Part shown: piece by piece, positions 24,157 to 33,654 of the stretch
Numbering within the stretch: position 1 is the stretch's first letter
Layout: each line of letters starts with the position of its first letter
The notes under the pieces: model-generated
Told to the model about the DNA's origin: nothing
Database searches by the model: none
Seen by the model: the letters and a program-made list of their open reading frames with translations, nothing else
Source: Clostridia bacterium
Lineage (GTDB): Bacteria > Bacillota > Clostridia > Oscillospirales > Acutalibacteraceae
Reading direction: 5' to 3'
DNA length: 41,677 nucleotides
Assembly: GCA_017410195.1 (NCBI GenBank)
Contig: JAFQRF010000074.1
Span: 1-41,677, forward strand
Translations under genes and position numbers: made by a program

Positions 24157-25803
24157 ATGCCTATTACAGAATTTCTCGAACAAAACGCAAAGCTGTATCC
24201 GAACGATGTGGCTCTTGTTGAAATCAATCCCGAGCTTCAGGAAACGAGCCGTGTTACCTGGCGTGAATACTCGCTTATAGAGCAGGGCGCAAACCGTGAC
24301 GGCAGAAGCGAAATTACATGGGAGGATTTTGATAAGAGAGCAAACAGATTTGCAAATCTTCTTCTTTCAAGAGGAATAAAAAAAGGCGACAGAGTTGCCA
24401 TTCTTCTTATGAACTGTATTGAATATCTTCCGATTTATTTCGGAATTCTCAAGACGGGCGCACTTGCAGTTCCTCTTAATTATCGCTATACAGCAGATGA
24501 AATCAAATATTGCCTCAAGCTTTCGGAAAGCGATGCTATTGTTTTCGGTCCTGAATTTACGGGCCGTATGGAGCAGATTTGCGACCGTATTCCCGATGTA
24601 AGACTTAAGTTTTATATCGGCGGTGACTGCCCCACGTTCGCAGAGAGCTATAATAAACTTGTTACATATTGCACATCCAGAAAGCCCGAGGTTGCGGTTA
24701 CGGACAATGAATATGCCGCAATTTACTTTTCATCGGGTACAACCGGTTTCCCGAAGGCGATTCTTCATGCACACAAGGCTCTTGTTCACTCGTGCAGGGT
24801 TGAACAGAATCACCATTCGCAGACAAAGGATGACGTTTTCCTCTGCATTCCGCCTCTTTATCATACCGGTGCAAAGATGCATTGGTTCGGTTCGCTCCTT
24901 GTCGGCGGTAAGACGGTTCTTCTTAAAGGTGCAAAGCCCGAGTGGATTATAAAAGCGGTATCCGAAGAAAAATGCTCAATCGTTTGGCTTCTTGTTCCTT
25001 GGGCTCAGGATATCCTTGATGCAATCGACAGGGGAGATATCGATCTCGACAGATATAACCTTTCTCAATGGCGTCTTATGCATATCGGTGCGCAGCCCGT
25101 ACCGCCCAGTCTTATCAAAAGATGGCTTGAAAAATTTCCGCATCATAAATATGATACTAACTACGGTCTGAGTGAATCAATAGGACCGGGCTGTGTCCAT
25201 CTCGGCGTTGATAATGTTCACAAGGTCGGTGCAATCGGAAAGGCAGGCTACGGCTGGGAAACAAAGATAGTTGACGAAAACGGCAACGAGGTTGAAAAGG
25301 GTGAAGTCGGTGAACTTGCCGTTAAAGGTCCCGGCGTTATGCTTTGCTATTTCAATGACGAAAAGGCAACAAACGAGGTTCTTCACGGCGATTGGCTCTT
25401 TACCGGTGATATGGCTCAAGAGGACGAAGACGGATTCATTTTCCTTGTTGACCGTAAAAAGGATGTTATTATTTCGGGCGGTGAAAATCTTTATCCCGTT
25501 CAGATTGAAGATTTCCTGCGTAAGCACGATGCAATCAAGGATGTTGCAGTTATCGGTCTTCCCGATGCAAGACTCGGCGAAATTGCAGCGGCAATCATCG
25601 AGCTTAAAGAAGGCTGCAAGGCAGACGAGGAGGATATCAACGATTTTTGCCGCGACCTTCCGAGATATAAACGTCCCCACAAGCTGATTTTTGCGGAAGT
25701 TCCCAGGAATCCGACCGGTAAAATCGAAAAGCCGAAGCTTCGCAAGATTTACTGCGGCGAAAGTCTTGTTGCTTCTCAGGTAGAGATGAAGCTTGATAAA
25801 TAA
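24157..25803 (+). CDS. AMP-forming acyl/aryl-CoA synthetase
   Basis: A 548-aa ANL-superfamily ligase that activates a carboxylic acid with ATP and CoA. Signatures: phosphate loop YFSSGTTGFPKA, TNYGLSES (A5), GDWLFTGDMAQEDEDGFIFLVDR (A7-A8), and the C-terminal NPTGKIEKPKLRK with the catalytic Lys. The closest look is medium-chain or aryl acyl-CoA synthetases. An extra stretch (about residues 32-50, SRVTWREYSLIEQGANRDGR) precedes the usual adenylation start. Its neighbourhood with iorAB and a phenylacetate-CoA ligase suggests an arylacetate or branched acid substrate; which direction it runs in is unknown. Confidence 0.88.
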   Translation: MPITEFLEQNAKLYPNDVALVEINPELQETSRVTWREYSLIEQGANRDGRSEITWEDFDKRANRFANLLLSRGIKKGDRVAILLMNCIEYLPIYFGILKTGALAVPLNYRYTADEIKYCLKLSESDAIVFGPEFTGRMEQICDRIPDVRLKFYIGGDCPTFAESYNKLVTYCTSRKPEVAVTDNEYAAIYFSSGTTGFPKAILHAHKALVHSCRVEQNHHSQTKDDVFLCIPPLYHTGAKMHWFGSLLVGGKTVLLKGAKPEWIIKAVSEEKCSIVWLLVPWAQDILDAIDRGDIDLDRYNLSQWRLMHIGAQPVPPSLIKRWLEKFPHHKYDTNYGLSESIGPGCVHLGVDNVHKVGAIGKAGYGWETKIVDENGNEVEKGEVGELAVKGPGVMLCYFNDEKATNEVLHGDWLFTGDMAQEDEDGFIFLVDRKKDVIISGGENLYPVQIEDFLRKHDAIKDVAVIGLPDARLGEIAAAIIELKEGCKADEEDINDFCRDLPRYKRPHKLIFAEVPRNPTGKIEKPKLRKIYCGESLVASQVEMKLDK

Positions 25804-25827
25804 AATTGATTTTTTTGACGATTTCTA

Positions 25828-25856
25828 TTGTAATTTGTAATTAATAAGTTTATAAT
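25828..25856 (+). promoter_or_regulatory. Promoter of the iorAB-paaK-ACT operon
   Basis: TTGTAA, 17 nt, TATAAT. Its presence separates the operon from the upstream ligase gene. Confidence 0.55.
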
Positions 25857-25919
25857 ATACATTAGAATATTGTTTTATACAACATTGAATGTTTGTATTG
25901 CTTTTAGGAGGAAACCCAG

Positions 25920-27653
25920 TTGAAACTTTTTTTAGGTAACGAAGCGGTTGCAAGAGGTCTTTATGAAGCAGGCTGCCGTGTAGTTTCAAGCTATCCCGGC
26001 ACTCCCAGTACAGAGGTTACGGAGTTTGCCGCAACATACGATGAAATATTTTCCGAATGGGCGCCCAACGAGAAGGTGGCTTGCGAAGTTGCTTTCGGTG
26101 CAAGCGTAGCTGGCGCACGTTCATTCTGCGCAATGAAGCATGTCGGTCTTAACGTAGCAGCTGACCCTCTTTTCACCGCATCATACACAGGCGTTAACGC
26201 AGGTATGGTTATCCTTGTTGCCGATGACCCCGGAATGCATTCATCCCAGAATGAGCAGGATTCAAGACATTATGCACTCGGTTCAAAAACCATGATGCTT
26301 GAACCTTCCGATTCTGCCGAATGCCTTGATTTCACAAAGAGAGCATTCGATCTTTCGGAGAAATTTGATACTCCCGTTATCATCAGACTCACAACGAGAG
26401 TTGCTCACTCAAGAAGCGTTGCCCCCGTTTCAGAGAGAGTTGATAACGGTCTCAAAGAATACACAAAGAACCCTCAGAAATACGTTATGGTTCCCGCAAA
26501 CGCAAAAGTAAAGCACATTGCGGTTGAACAGAGAGTTCTTGACCAGACAGCTTATTGCGAAAAGGAAGCTGTTGAAAACGGACTCAACAAGATTGAGTAT
26601 AACAGCAAAAAAATCGGCGTTATCACCTCCGGTATCTGCTATCAGTATGCAAAAGAAGCTCTTGGTGAAAATGCATCTTATCTCAAGCTTGGCTGCGTAT
26701 ATCCGCTGCCTGTTCAGCTCATAAAGGATTTTGCTGCTGAATGCGAAAAGGTTTATGTTCTTGAAGAGCTTGACGATTATATCGAAACTCATTGCCGCAA
26801 GAACGGAATCAACGTTATCGGCAAGGAAGCATTTACGCTTCAGGGCGAGTACTCGCAGAGCCTTATTGCAAAGGTAATTCTCGGCAAAGAAACCGAAAGC
26901 CTCAAGGCTGATGTCAATATTGTTCCCAGACCTCCCGTGCTTTGCGCAGGCTGTCCCCACAGAGGACTTTTCTACGCACTCAAGCAGCTTAATGTTACCG
27001 TCAGCGGTGATATCGGATGCTACACCCTCGGTTCGGCTCAGCCTCTCGGAATGATTGATACCGTTCTTTGTATGGGTGCATCTGTTTCTGCTCTCCACGG
27101 CAGAAATGCCGCAAATCCCGAAAACGCAAAGAAGAGCGTTGCCGTTATCGGTGACTCAACCTTCATTCACTCGGGTGTAACCGGACTTATTAACATAGCA
27201 TATAATGCAACCGATTCGGTTGTTATTATTCTTGATAACTCAATCACCGGTATGACCGGTCATCAGCAGAATCCTACAACCGGCAAAAATATCAAGGGTG
27301 AGCCTGCAAATGCTGTCAGCCTTGAAAAGCTTGCAAATGCGGTCGGAATCGAAACAGTTATTGTTGTTGATCCCTATAATCTTGCAGAAACAAAAGAAGG
27401 TATCAAAAAGGCTCTTGAAACCGACGGTCCTGCCGTTGTTATTTCAAGAAGACCCTGCGCTCTTCTCAAGACTGTTAAGCATAACCCGCCTCTTAAGGTT
27501 AATGCGGAAAAATGCAAATCCTGCAAAATGTGTATGAAGATAGGCTGCCCCGCTATCAGCATGAAGGATGGCAAGGCTCATATCGATTTCACACAGTGTC
27601 TCGGATGCAAGGTCTGCAGTCAGCTTTGTAAATTCGATGCAATCGAAGAATAA
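25920..27653 (+). CDS. iorA: Indolepyruvate:ferredoxin oxidoreductase, alpha subunit
   Basis: A 577-aa TPP and iron-sulfur enzyme subunit. The pyrimidine/transketolase-like part starts MKLFLGNEAVARGLYEAGCRV; TPP binding is marked by GDIGCYTLG and IGDSTFIHSG (about residues 362-420). Two [4Fe-4S] clusters lie at the C-terminus (CKSCKMCMKIGCP and CLGCKVCSQLC). With IorB it oxidatively decarboxylates aryl-pyruvates made from Trp, Phe and Tyr to aryl-acetyl-CoA, reducing ferredoxin; it is cytoplasmic. Start is TTG with AGGAGGAA 6 nt upstream. Confidence 0.95.
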   Translation: MKLFLGNEAVARGLYEAGCRVVSSYPGTPSTEVTEFAATYDEIFSEWAPNEKVACEVAFGASVAGARSFCAMKHVGLNVAADPLFTASYTGVNAGMVILVADDPGMHSSQNEQDSRHYALGSKTMMLEPSDSAECLDFTKRAFDLSEKFDTPVIIRLTTRVAHSRSVAPVSERVDNGLKEYTKNPQKYVMVPANAKVKHIAVEQRVLDQTAYCEKEAVENGLNKIEYNSKKIGVITSGICYQYAKEALGENASYLKLGCVYPLPVQLIKDFAAECEKVYVLEELDDYIETHCRKNGINVIGKEAFTLQGEYSQSLIAKVILGKETESLKADVNIVPRPPVLCAGCPHRGLFYALKQLNVTVSGDIGCYTLGSAQPLGMIDTVLCMGASVSALHGRNAANPENAKKSVAVIGDSTFIHSGVTGLINIAYNATDSVVIILDNSITGMTGHQQNPTTGKNIKGEPANAVSLEKLANAVGIETVIVVDPYNLAETKEGIKKALETDGPAVVISRRPCALLKTVKHNPPLKVNAEKCKSCKMCMKIGCPAISMKDGKAHIDFTQCLGCKVCSQLCKFDAIEE

Positions 27654-27671
27654 GAGGGGAGGAGAGTTACT

Positions 27672-28244
27672 ATGAACAAATCAATTATGATAGTCGGTGT
27701 TGGCGGTCAGGGTACTCTGCTCGCAAGCCGAATTCTCGGTGCAGCTCTTCTCGACTGCGGCTATGACGTCAAGGTTTCGGAAGTTCACGGAATGAGCCAA
27801 CGAGGCGGTTCCGTTGTAACATATGTACGCTACGGCGAAAACGTTGCTTCGCCCATCATTGAAAAGGGAGAAGCGGATATTGTTCTTGCATTCGAGCAGC
27901 TCGAAGCTGCAAGATGGCTTGAATATCTTAAGCCCAACGGCAAGCTTGTCGTCAATACTCAGCAGATTGACCCGATGCCGGTCGTTATGGGTGCTGCCGA
28001 ATATCCCGAAGGAGTTATCGAAGCACTCAGAGCTGCAGGCGCTGATGTTGAAGAAATCGATGCCCTTCCCATGGCTGTTGAAGCGGGTACGGCAAAGGCT
28101 GTCAACGTTGTTCTTATCGGAGCAATGGCAAAGAATATGCAGGCAGTTTCAAAAGAAAAGTGGATTGACGCTCTTAAATCGAGCGTTCCTCCCAAATTCC
28201 TTGAACTCAATCTCAAGGCATTTGAAATGGGATATAACATTTAA
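27672..28244 (+). CDS. iorB: Indolepyruvate:ferredoxin oxidoreductase, beta subunit
   Basis: A 190-aa gamma-type domain of 2-keto acid oxidoreductases: IVGVGGQGTLLASRILG (residues 7-23), VKVSEVHGMSQRGGSVVTYVRYG and the later AGTAKAVNVVLIGAMAK. It binds CoA and completes the heterodimer with IorA. It follows iorA after 18 nt with GAGGGGAGGAG near the stop as binding site. Confidence 0.95.
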   Translation: MNKSIMIVGVGGQGTLLASRILGAALLDCGYDVKVSEVHGMSQRGGSVVTYVRYGENVASPIIEKGEADIVLAFEQLEAARWLEYLKPNGKLVVNTQQIDPMPVVMGAAEYPEGVIEALRAAGADVEEIDALPMAVEAGTAKAVNVVLIGAMAKNMQAVSKEKWIDALKSSVPPKFLELNLKAFEMGYNI

Positions 28245-28267
28245 AATGAAAAAAGGAAGTGTTACCA

Positions 28268-29575
28268 ATGAGCAATTATTATCAGCCTGAAATCGAAACC
28301 GCATCGGTTGAAGAAATAAAGGCACTCCAGAGTGAAAAACTCGTTAAGCAGGTTAAGCATGTTTACGAGAACGTTAAGTATTACCGTGATTTGATGGACG
28401 AAAAGGGTGTCAAGCCCGAGGATATCAAGTCTGTCGATGATTTGCACAAGCTTCCGTTTTTAACCAAAGCTGACCTCAGAGATGCTTATCCCTACGGTCT
28501 CCTCGGTACAGACCTCAAAAACTGCGTAAGAATCCAGTCCACCAGCGGTACAACAGGCCGCCGCGTTGTTGCTTTCTATACCCAGAAGGACGTTGACCTT
28601 TGGGAAGAATGCTGCGCCCGTGCAATTGTTGCTGCAGGCGGAACTAACGGTGACGTTTGTCAGGTTGCTTACGGCTACGGTCTTTTTACCGGCGGTCCCG
28701 GTCTCAACGGCGGTTCGCATAAGGTAGGCTGTCTGACACTTCCCATGTCATCGGGAAATACAGAACGTCAGATTCAGTTTATGAGAGACCTTCATTCAAC
28801 AATCATCTGCTGCACACCTTCTTATGCAGCTTATATCGGCGAAACACTCAAGGAAATGGGTCTTACTCCCGATGATATCGACCTTAAGGCAGGTATCTTC
28901 GGCGCAGAACCCTGGACCGAAGAAATGCGCCGTGACATCGAAAAGTCACTCGGTATCAAGGCGTATGATATCTACGGTCTTACCGAAACAAGCGGCCCGG
29001 GCGTTTCCTTTGAATGCGAAGAACAGACCGGTATGCACATTAATGAGGACCATTTCCTTGCAGAGATCATTGATCCCGAAACGGGTGAGGTTCTTCCCGA
29101 GGGTTCAAAGGGCGAGCTTGTATTCACAAGCCTTGATAAGGAAGCCTTCCCGCTTCTAAGATACCGTACAAGAGATATCTGCGTTCTTTCAAGAAAGAAA
29201 TGTTCCTGCGGCCGTACTCTCATCAAGATGAGCAAGCCCATGGGCAGAAGCGATGACATGCTTATTATCCGCGGCGTTAACGTATTCCCCTCACAGATTG
29301 AAACCGTTCTTCTCAAGGAAGGATATACTTCAAACTATCTTATTGAGGTTGACAGAGAACACAATACAGATACTCTTGATGTTTACGTTGAGCTTACCTC
29401 AGAGCAGTTCTCAGATACCGTTAAGGAGATTTCCGCAAAGGAAAAGGCTCTTGCAAATGCTATCAAGATTATGCTCGGCATCAATCCTAAGGTTCATCTT
29501 GTTGCTCCCAAGACCATCACAAGAAGTGAAGGCAAGGCTGTAAGAGTTATCGATAAGAGAAAACTCCACGATTAA
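28268..29575 (+). CDS. paaK: Phenylacetate-CoA ligase family protein
   Basis: A 435-aa ligase with the PaaK pattern: QSTSGTTGRRVVAFYT phosphate loop, YDIYGLTETSGPG, LRYRTRDI, and the zinc-like CSCGRTL, ending in SEGKAVRVIDKR. It interconverts phenylacetate (or other arylacetates) and the CoA ester. Next to iorAB in fermenting anaerobes and archaea, such enzymes can run towards acid to gain ATP. The ATG at 28268 has AAAGGAAG 8 nt upstream; the GTG at 28259 is part of that site. Confidence 0.92.
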   Translation: MSNYYQPEIETASVEEIKALQSEKLVKQVKHVYENVKYYRDLMDEKGVKPEDIKSVDDLHKLPFLTKADLRDAYPYGLLGTDLKNCVRIQSTSGTTGRRVVAFYTQKDVDLWEECCARAIVAAGGTNGDVCQVAYGYGLFTGGPGLNGGSHKVGCLTLPMSSGNTERQIQFMRDLHSTIICCTPSYAAYIGETLKEMGLTPDDIDLKAGIFGAEPWTEEMRRDIEKSLGIKAYDIYGLTETSGPGVSFECEEQTGMHINEDHFLAEIIDPETGEVLPEGSKGELVFTSLDKEAFPLLRYRTRDICVLSRKKCSCGRTLIKMSKPMGRSDDMLIIRGVNVFPSQIETVLLKEGYTSNYLIEVDREHNTDTLDVYVELTSEQFSDTVKEISAKEKALANAIKIMLGINPKVHLVAPKTITRSEGKAVRVIDKRKLHD

Positions 29576-29593
29576 TTTGAAAGGAGAATTACA

Positions 29594-30022
29594 ATGGCTG
29601 TAAAACAGATTTCCGTATTTATTCAGAATAAAAAAGGCAGACTTGCGAAGGTTTCGCGCCTTCTTGCAGACAACGGTGTTTATATCAGAGCGCTTTCAAT
29701 TGCGGATACACAGGATTTCGGTATTCTCCGTCTTATTTGCGAAGATGTTGATAAGGTTAATTCCATTCTTAAAGAAGCGGGATATCTCACAACAAAAACC
29801 GATGTTCTTGTTGCAGCGGTTAAAGATGATCCGGGTGCTCTTGCAATAATTGCCGAGGCACTCCGTGATGCTGATGTATCCATTGAATATGTCTATGAGC
29901 TTGCAACAGTAGATAATATTGTTTATCTCGTTGTCCGTGTTGACGATAATCAGGTTGCTGCAGCTGCACTTGCAGGCGCAGGTATCAGAACAGCAAGCGA
30001 AGAAGAAATTTTCAAGCTGTAA
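29594..30022 (+). CDS. Tandem ACT-domain protein
   Basis: A 142-aa protein with two ACT modules (about residues 3-68: ISVFIQNKKGRLAKVSRLLADNG; and 69-140: VLVAAVKDDPGALAIIAEAL). ACT domains bind amino acids. Family members commonly sit last in iorAB-paaK operons, where an amino acid sensing role is assumed. AAGGAG lies about 8 nt before the ATG. A strong terminator follows. Confidence 0.92.
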   Translation: MAVKQISVFIQNKKGRLAKVSRLLADNGVYIRALSIADTQDFGILRLICEDVDKVNSILKEAGYLTTKTDVLVAAVKDDPGALAIIAEALRDADVSIEYVYELATVDNIVYLVVRVDDNQVAAAALAGAGIRTASEEEIFKL

Positions 30023-30032
30023 TAAAAATATC

Positions 30033-30076
30033 AAAAAATCTCCCTGCGGTTTTGTTCCGCAGGGAGATAATTTTTT
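30033..30076. terminator. Bidirectional terminator between ACT gene and GH38 gene
   Basis: A perfect 11-bp stem (30039-30049 and 30057-30067), six A before and a T run after. Confidence 0.88.
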
Positions 30077-30082
30077 ATCCGA

Positions 30083-33000
30083 TTATATGATTCTGAATGT
30101 CTTGACCTCGAAGGGTTTGATTGTGAATTCGAATTCGTTGCCGTCTGCGGCAATTTCTTCCTTATCTTCTTCAATCATATTGCATTCGATAACCTTTTCA
30201 AAGCCGAAGCTCCAGTTGAGAGTGATGTTGCCTCTCTTCTGTTCTTCTTCAACAACTCTGACGATGTAGCCTCTGCCGTCCTGAGCTTTCTTGATTGCAT
30301 CAATAACAACGTTCTTTTCGCTGAGCGTTACAAACGAACCGTCATTGATGCTGCCTTCAATTGCATCCGCATTGTAAAGTGCAACGGGAGGAACATTGAA
30401 TGCAAGTGCGGTCTGAACGGTATCGTTTCTCCAGTCCTCGGCGTGAGGATGGAATGCATACTTGAATGTGTTGATGCCGTGGTCGCCCGTTCTGTCGGGA
30501 CATGTAGGCGCGCGCATAAGAGTAATTCTCATATGGCTGTTGTGAATATCGTAGCCGTATTTGCAGTCATTGATGATGCTGCAGCCGTAGCCGCCTTCGG
30601 AAAGGTCAGCCCACTTGTGAGCGGCAACCTCAAATCTTGTCAGGTCATAAAGAGTGTTCCAGTGGGTGGGTCTCTTGGTTGCACCGTGAGCGATGTCATA
30701 GGTTGCATCGGTATCGATAACAGCAACGTCAAATCCTGCCTTGAGGACCTTATCGCTCTCGTGCCAGTCAACGGTTGTGTCGAATACAACGCTTTCACCG
30801 TTCTGGTAAAGGATAACGTCCTGAGTGATTGTTGATTTATTGAATTTATAAATAACTCTGATAACGCCTCTGACAGCGTTGCATTCAACAACTTCGATGC
30901 TGTCTGCCTTGAGTTCCCACATCTTCTTCTGATAGTTGAGTTCGAGATTCCATGCGGTTTCGTGAACACATTTATCAAGCGAGATAGTTAGAATATTGCC
31001 TCTGCCGTCAAGGCTTTCACGCTCATTGAGCTTGTCGTAAATGCTTGTGATAATTCCGTTTTCGTCGAGTTCAACTCTGAGAACTGCATTCTCGAGAAGA
31101 TTTGTTTCTGTTTCAACGGGTGAATAGATGCATTCTCCCTCTTTGAGAACGAAGGTCTTGCAGCTCATTGCTTCAAGCTCATCTGGGAGGAAGATGAATT
31201 TATTATCAACATATGCGCAGGGGAGTGAAAGTCCGTCTGCCGTTGCAACATACATTCCTTCAGGGACGCCTTCAACCTCGATGGGCTCATAGCTATTGAC
31301 GCTTGTGAGATTCCATACGGTAACGCTGTTTTTATCAGCTGTAACCGCGCCCGAAAGAGCCTTGAGTGCACCGTTGTAAATATCTTCGCCGATTTTATTC
31401 ATTACGGCATAATCTTTGCGGCAGTCCTCAAATACTTCGTGGATTGATGAACCGGGGAGAATATCGTGGAACTGGTTGGTCATAAGGATTCTCCAGCCCT
31501 TTTCGATTTCATCCTTCGGATATTCCTTTCCGAGAAGCTTTTCTGCGAATACGCTGAGCATTTCGCCTCTTGTGAAGAGATATTCGCCCTTGCGGTTATT
31601 CTTCTTAACGAATGCCTGGCTTGTGAATGTACCTCTGTGGTTTTCATAGAACATTTCGCCGTTCCATACGGGAAGCTCGTCCTCGTGACCCTTGAAGGTT
31701 TCAAAGAAGTCGTCAACATGACCGATTTCTGTTTTGGGAAGACCGGGGAAGTTCTGAAGGCGTCTGCCTCTTTCAAGCATTGTTCTTGTCGGACCGCCGC
31801 CGCCGTCACCGTAGCCGTACATGCTCATTGCCGTATTAAGCTCGTTTTTATTGTTGCATTCATTGTCAACTGTCATAATTTCGTCAACATTGTAATTGCA
31901 GTTGTAAGCGGGGCGCATAAGATGCGCGTATACTCTGTCGCCGTTGTTGCCCTGCCACATAAACATGCTGTAGGGGAATTTTGTTGTGTCATTATATGAA
32001 AGCTTTGATGTTATGAAATTCTGCATTCCGCAGCCGTTGATAATCTGGGGAAGCGCCCATGTGAAGCCGAAGCAGTCGGGGAGCCAGTATGTCTTTGAAA
32101 CCTTGCCGAATTCCTTCTTGAAGAATTCCGTGCCGTAAAGCACCTGACGGATAAGAGCCTCGCCCGATGCGATGTTGGTGTCAGCCTCGACCCAAACATT
32201 GCCGCAGATATCCCATTGACCTGCTGCAACCTTCTCTTTAATCTTTTCATAGATTTCGGGATAGTGGTCCTTCATCATCTGGTAAAGCACAGCCTGACTC
32301 TGACCAAAAGTCATTTCGGGGTAAACATCCATGAGCGATGTAACATTCATAAATGTTCTTGCGCTCTTGCGGATACTTTCCTGGATTCTCCAGAGCCACG
32401 CAACGTCAATGTGGCTGTGACCTGTGAGAATGACCTTGCTCTGAGCTGACCAATCAATCGATGCGATTTTGGAAAGATAATATTTTCTTGCTTCAACAAT
32501 TGAAGCTCTGACTCTTGCTTCGTCAAAATCGTAGTCAACCATATGCATGCTGTCATCAACAGCGGCATATACCTTGGCTTTGATATGTTCGTCCTTTATG
32601 TAGTTAAGTGCCTGAAATGCAACCTCAAGATCGAGATAATAGCCCTCGCATTCAGCATCTGCAACGAAAATGCAGGTTTCGCCAAATCGGCATTCCATAT
32701 GTTTTGCACCGTCCATGGCTGCATCGCAGAAGCACATTGAGTCAACCGTTGCCTCGATTTCAAAGGTAAGAACCTCGCCTGCCTTATGAATGCCGAGAGC
32801 GACCTCTGTTCTGTCGGGAATGCTTTCTCTTGAAGTGCAGCCCGAAACAAAGTGTCCGTTACATTTTACAAGAGCCTCGCCGCCGACGGAGAATTTTGCC
32901 CGAAGTTCAAGACCGTCCATTTCTTCGGGAACGGTTACGCTTGCCTTGAAGAAGTGAGCTGAATCATATCCTGCGTACCAGATGTCGCCGTTTTTGATTT

Positions 33001-33151
33001 CGCTCTTGAAATCTTCCATTTCATATCTGTCGCCGAGGAACATACCTCTTGTGTATTCCCAGACGTCAATATTATTTTTATGAAGAATGCAGTAATTTTT
33101 AAGCTGGAAATACATGTCATCTTTCAGAACATGCGGTTTTATAGTGTGCAT
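30083..33151 (-). CDS. GH38 alpha-mannosidase
   Basis: A 1022-aa cytoplasmic enzyme (no signal peptide), normal length for the family. The N-terminal carbohydrate-binding-like region precedes the catalytic domain starting near residue 238 (VILTGHSHIDVAWLW with zinc ligands H247 and D249), nucleophile D359 in YWLPDCFGF, and a late NQFHDILPGSSIHEV with another zinc His. A large beta-sandwich region completes it. It removes alpha-mannose from glycans, for example host or yeast N-glycan fragments after import. AAAGGAGG precedes the ATG; it is probably a single-gene unit. Confidence 0.92.
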   Translation of the reverse strand: MHTIKPHVLKDDMYFQLKNYCILHKNNIDVWEYTRGMFLGDRYEMEDFKSEIKNGDIWYAGYDSAHFFKASVTVPEEMDGLELRAKFSVGGEALVKCNGHFVSGCTSRESIPDRTEVALGIHKAGEVLTFEIEATVDSMCFCDAAMDGAKHMECRFGETCIFVADAECEGYYLDLEVAFQALNYIKDEHIKAKVYAAVDDSMHMVDYDFDEARVRASIVEARKYYLSKIASIDWSAQSKVILTGHSHIDVAWLWRIQESIRKSARTFMNVTSLMDVYPEMTFGQSQAVLYQMMKDHYPEIYEKIKEKVAAGQWDICGNVWVEADTNIASGEALIRQVLYGTEFFKKEFGKVSKTYWLPDCFGFTWALPQIINGCGMQNFITSKLSYNDTTKFPYSMFMWQGNNGDRVYAHLMRPAYNCNYNVDEIMTVDNECNNKNELNTAMSMYGYGDGGGGPTRTMLERGRRLQNFPGLPKTEIGHVDDFFETFKGHEDELPVWNGEMFYENHRGTFTSQAFVKKNNRKGEYLFTRGEMLSVFAEKLLGKEYPKDEIEKGWRILMTNQFHDILPGSSIHEVFEDCRKDYAVMNKIGEDIYNGALKALSGAVTADKNSVTVWNLTSVNSYEPIEVEGVPEGMYVATADGLSLPCAYVDNKFIFLPDELEAMSCKTFVLKEGECIYSPVETETNLLENAVLRVELDENGIITSIYDKLNERESLDGRGNILTISLDKCVHETAWNLELNYQKKMWELKADSIEVVECNAVRGVIRVIYKFNKSTITQDVILYQNGESVVFDTTVDWHESDKVLKAGFDVAVIDTDATYDIAHGATKRPTHWNTLYDLTRFEVAAHKWADLSEGGYGCSIINDCKYGYDIHNSHMRITLMRAPTCPDRTGDHGINTFKYAFHPHAEDWRNDTVQTALAFNVPPVALYNADAIEGSINDGSFVTLSEKNVVIDAIKKAQDGRGYIVRVVEEEQKRGNITLNWSFGFEKVIECNMIEEDKEEIAADGNEFEFTIKPFEVKTFRII

Positions 33152-33187
33152 ATATGCCCTCCTTTAGCTGAATAAAGCGTTAAAAAT

Positions 33188-33216
33188 ATATTATCAAATA
33201 ATCGCGGAAAAATCAA
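33188..33216 (-). promoter_or_regulatory. Promoter of the GH38 gene
   Basis: On the minus strand TTGATT (33216-33211), 17 nt, TAATAT (33193-33188), about 35 nt before the start codon. Confidence 0.6.
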
Positions 33217-33226
33217 TATAATAAGG

Positions 33227-33565
33227 TTAAATTTTGTATCTTTCAATTGCAGAGATAACGGTATCGAGAAATGAGCTTTCACCGAATGTATTGAGCTTAA
33301 AAAACATAGCCTGACTGCCGCCCGAGGTAATAACCGTTATAAATACTCGGTCGGCAGCTTTCAGAAGAGTAATGTTCATGCTTACTCTGTTTCCGCCCGA
33401 ATAGCTGTAGCGCTCATAAACACGAACGGCGCATAATGTATCGCCCGTGCTGAAATCGCTTTTGTCTTCAAGAGATGCGGAGGCGCTGTTGCTTATAACC
33501 GCATCGTTTACTGTTTCGAGAATTTCAAAGAAATCGCCTCTGAGTTCAGCTTCGTATTTTGCCAT
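33227..33565 (-). CDS. DUF6054-like small protein
   Basis: A 112-aa soluble protein, predicted alpha/beta, with the pattern MAKYEAELRGDF, SASLEDKSDF, CAVRVYERYSYSGGNRVSMNITLL and ITSGGSQAMFFKLNTFGE. This matches my memory of the DUF6054 family in Clostridia; no function is known. GGAG lies 9 nt upstream of the ATG at 33565; a further ATG three codons earlier is part of that site. No partner gene is obvious. Confidence 0.72.
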   Translation of the reverse strand: MAKYEAELRGDFFEILETVNDAVISNSASASLEDKSDFSTGDTLCAVRVYERYSYSGGNRVSMNITLLKAADRVFITVITSGGSQAMFFKLNTFGESSFLDTVISAIERYKI

Positions 33566-33619
33566 TTGTATCATCTCCTTTTGCTTTTAATATAACTTAT
33601 TTGAATTGGAATGTAAAGC

Positions 33620-33650
33620 AAAAAAACGGAACAGTCGCAACCGTCCCGTT
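33620..33650 (-). terminator. Terminator of the XRE regulator gene
   Basis: A full 11-bp stem (33625-33635 and 33640-33650, three G-T pairs on the RNA strand) with a four-base loop and seven T on the minus strand, 4 nt after the stop. Confidence 0.85.
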
Positions 33651-33654
33651 TAAA

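Noticed and set aside
26430-27098. Minus-strand open frame of 222 codons within iorA
   Set aside because: Antisense shadow of a well-supported gene; no binding site or family motif.
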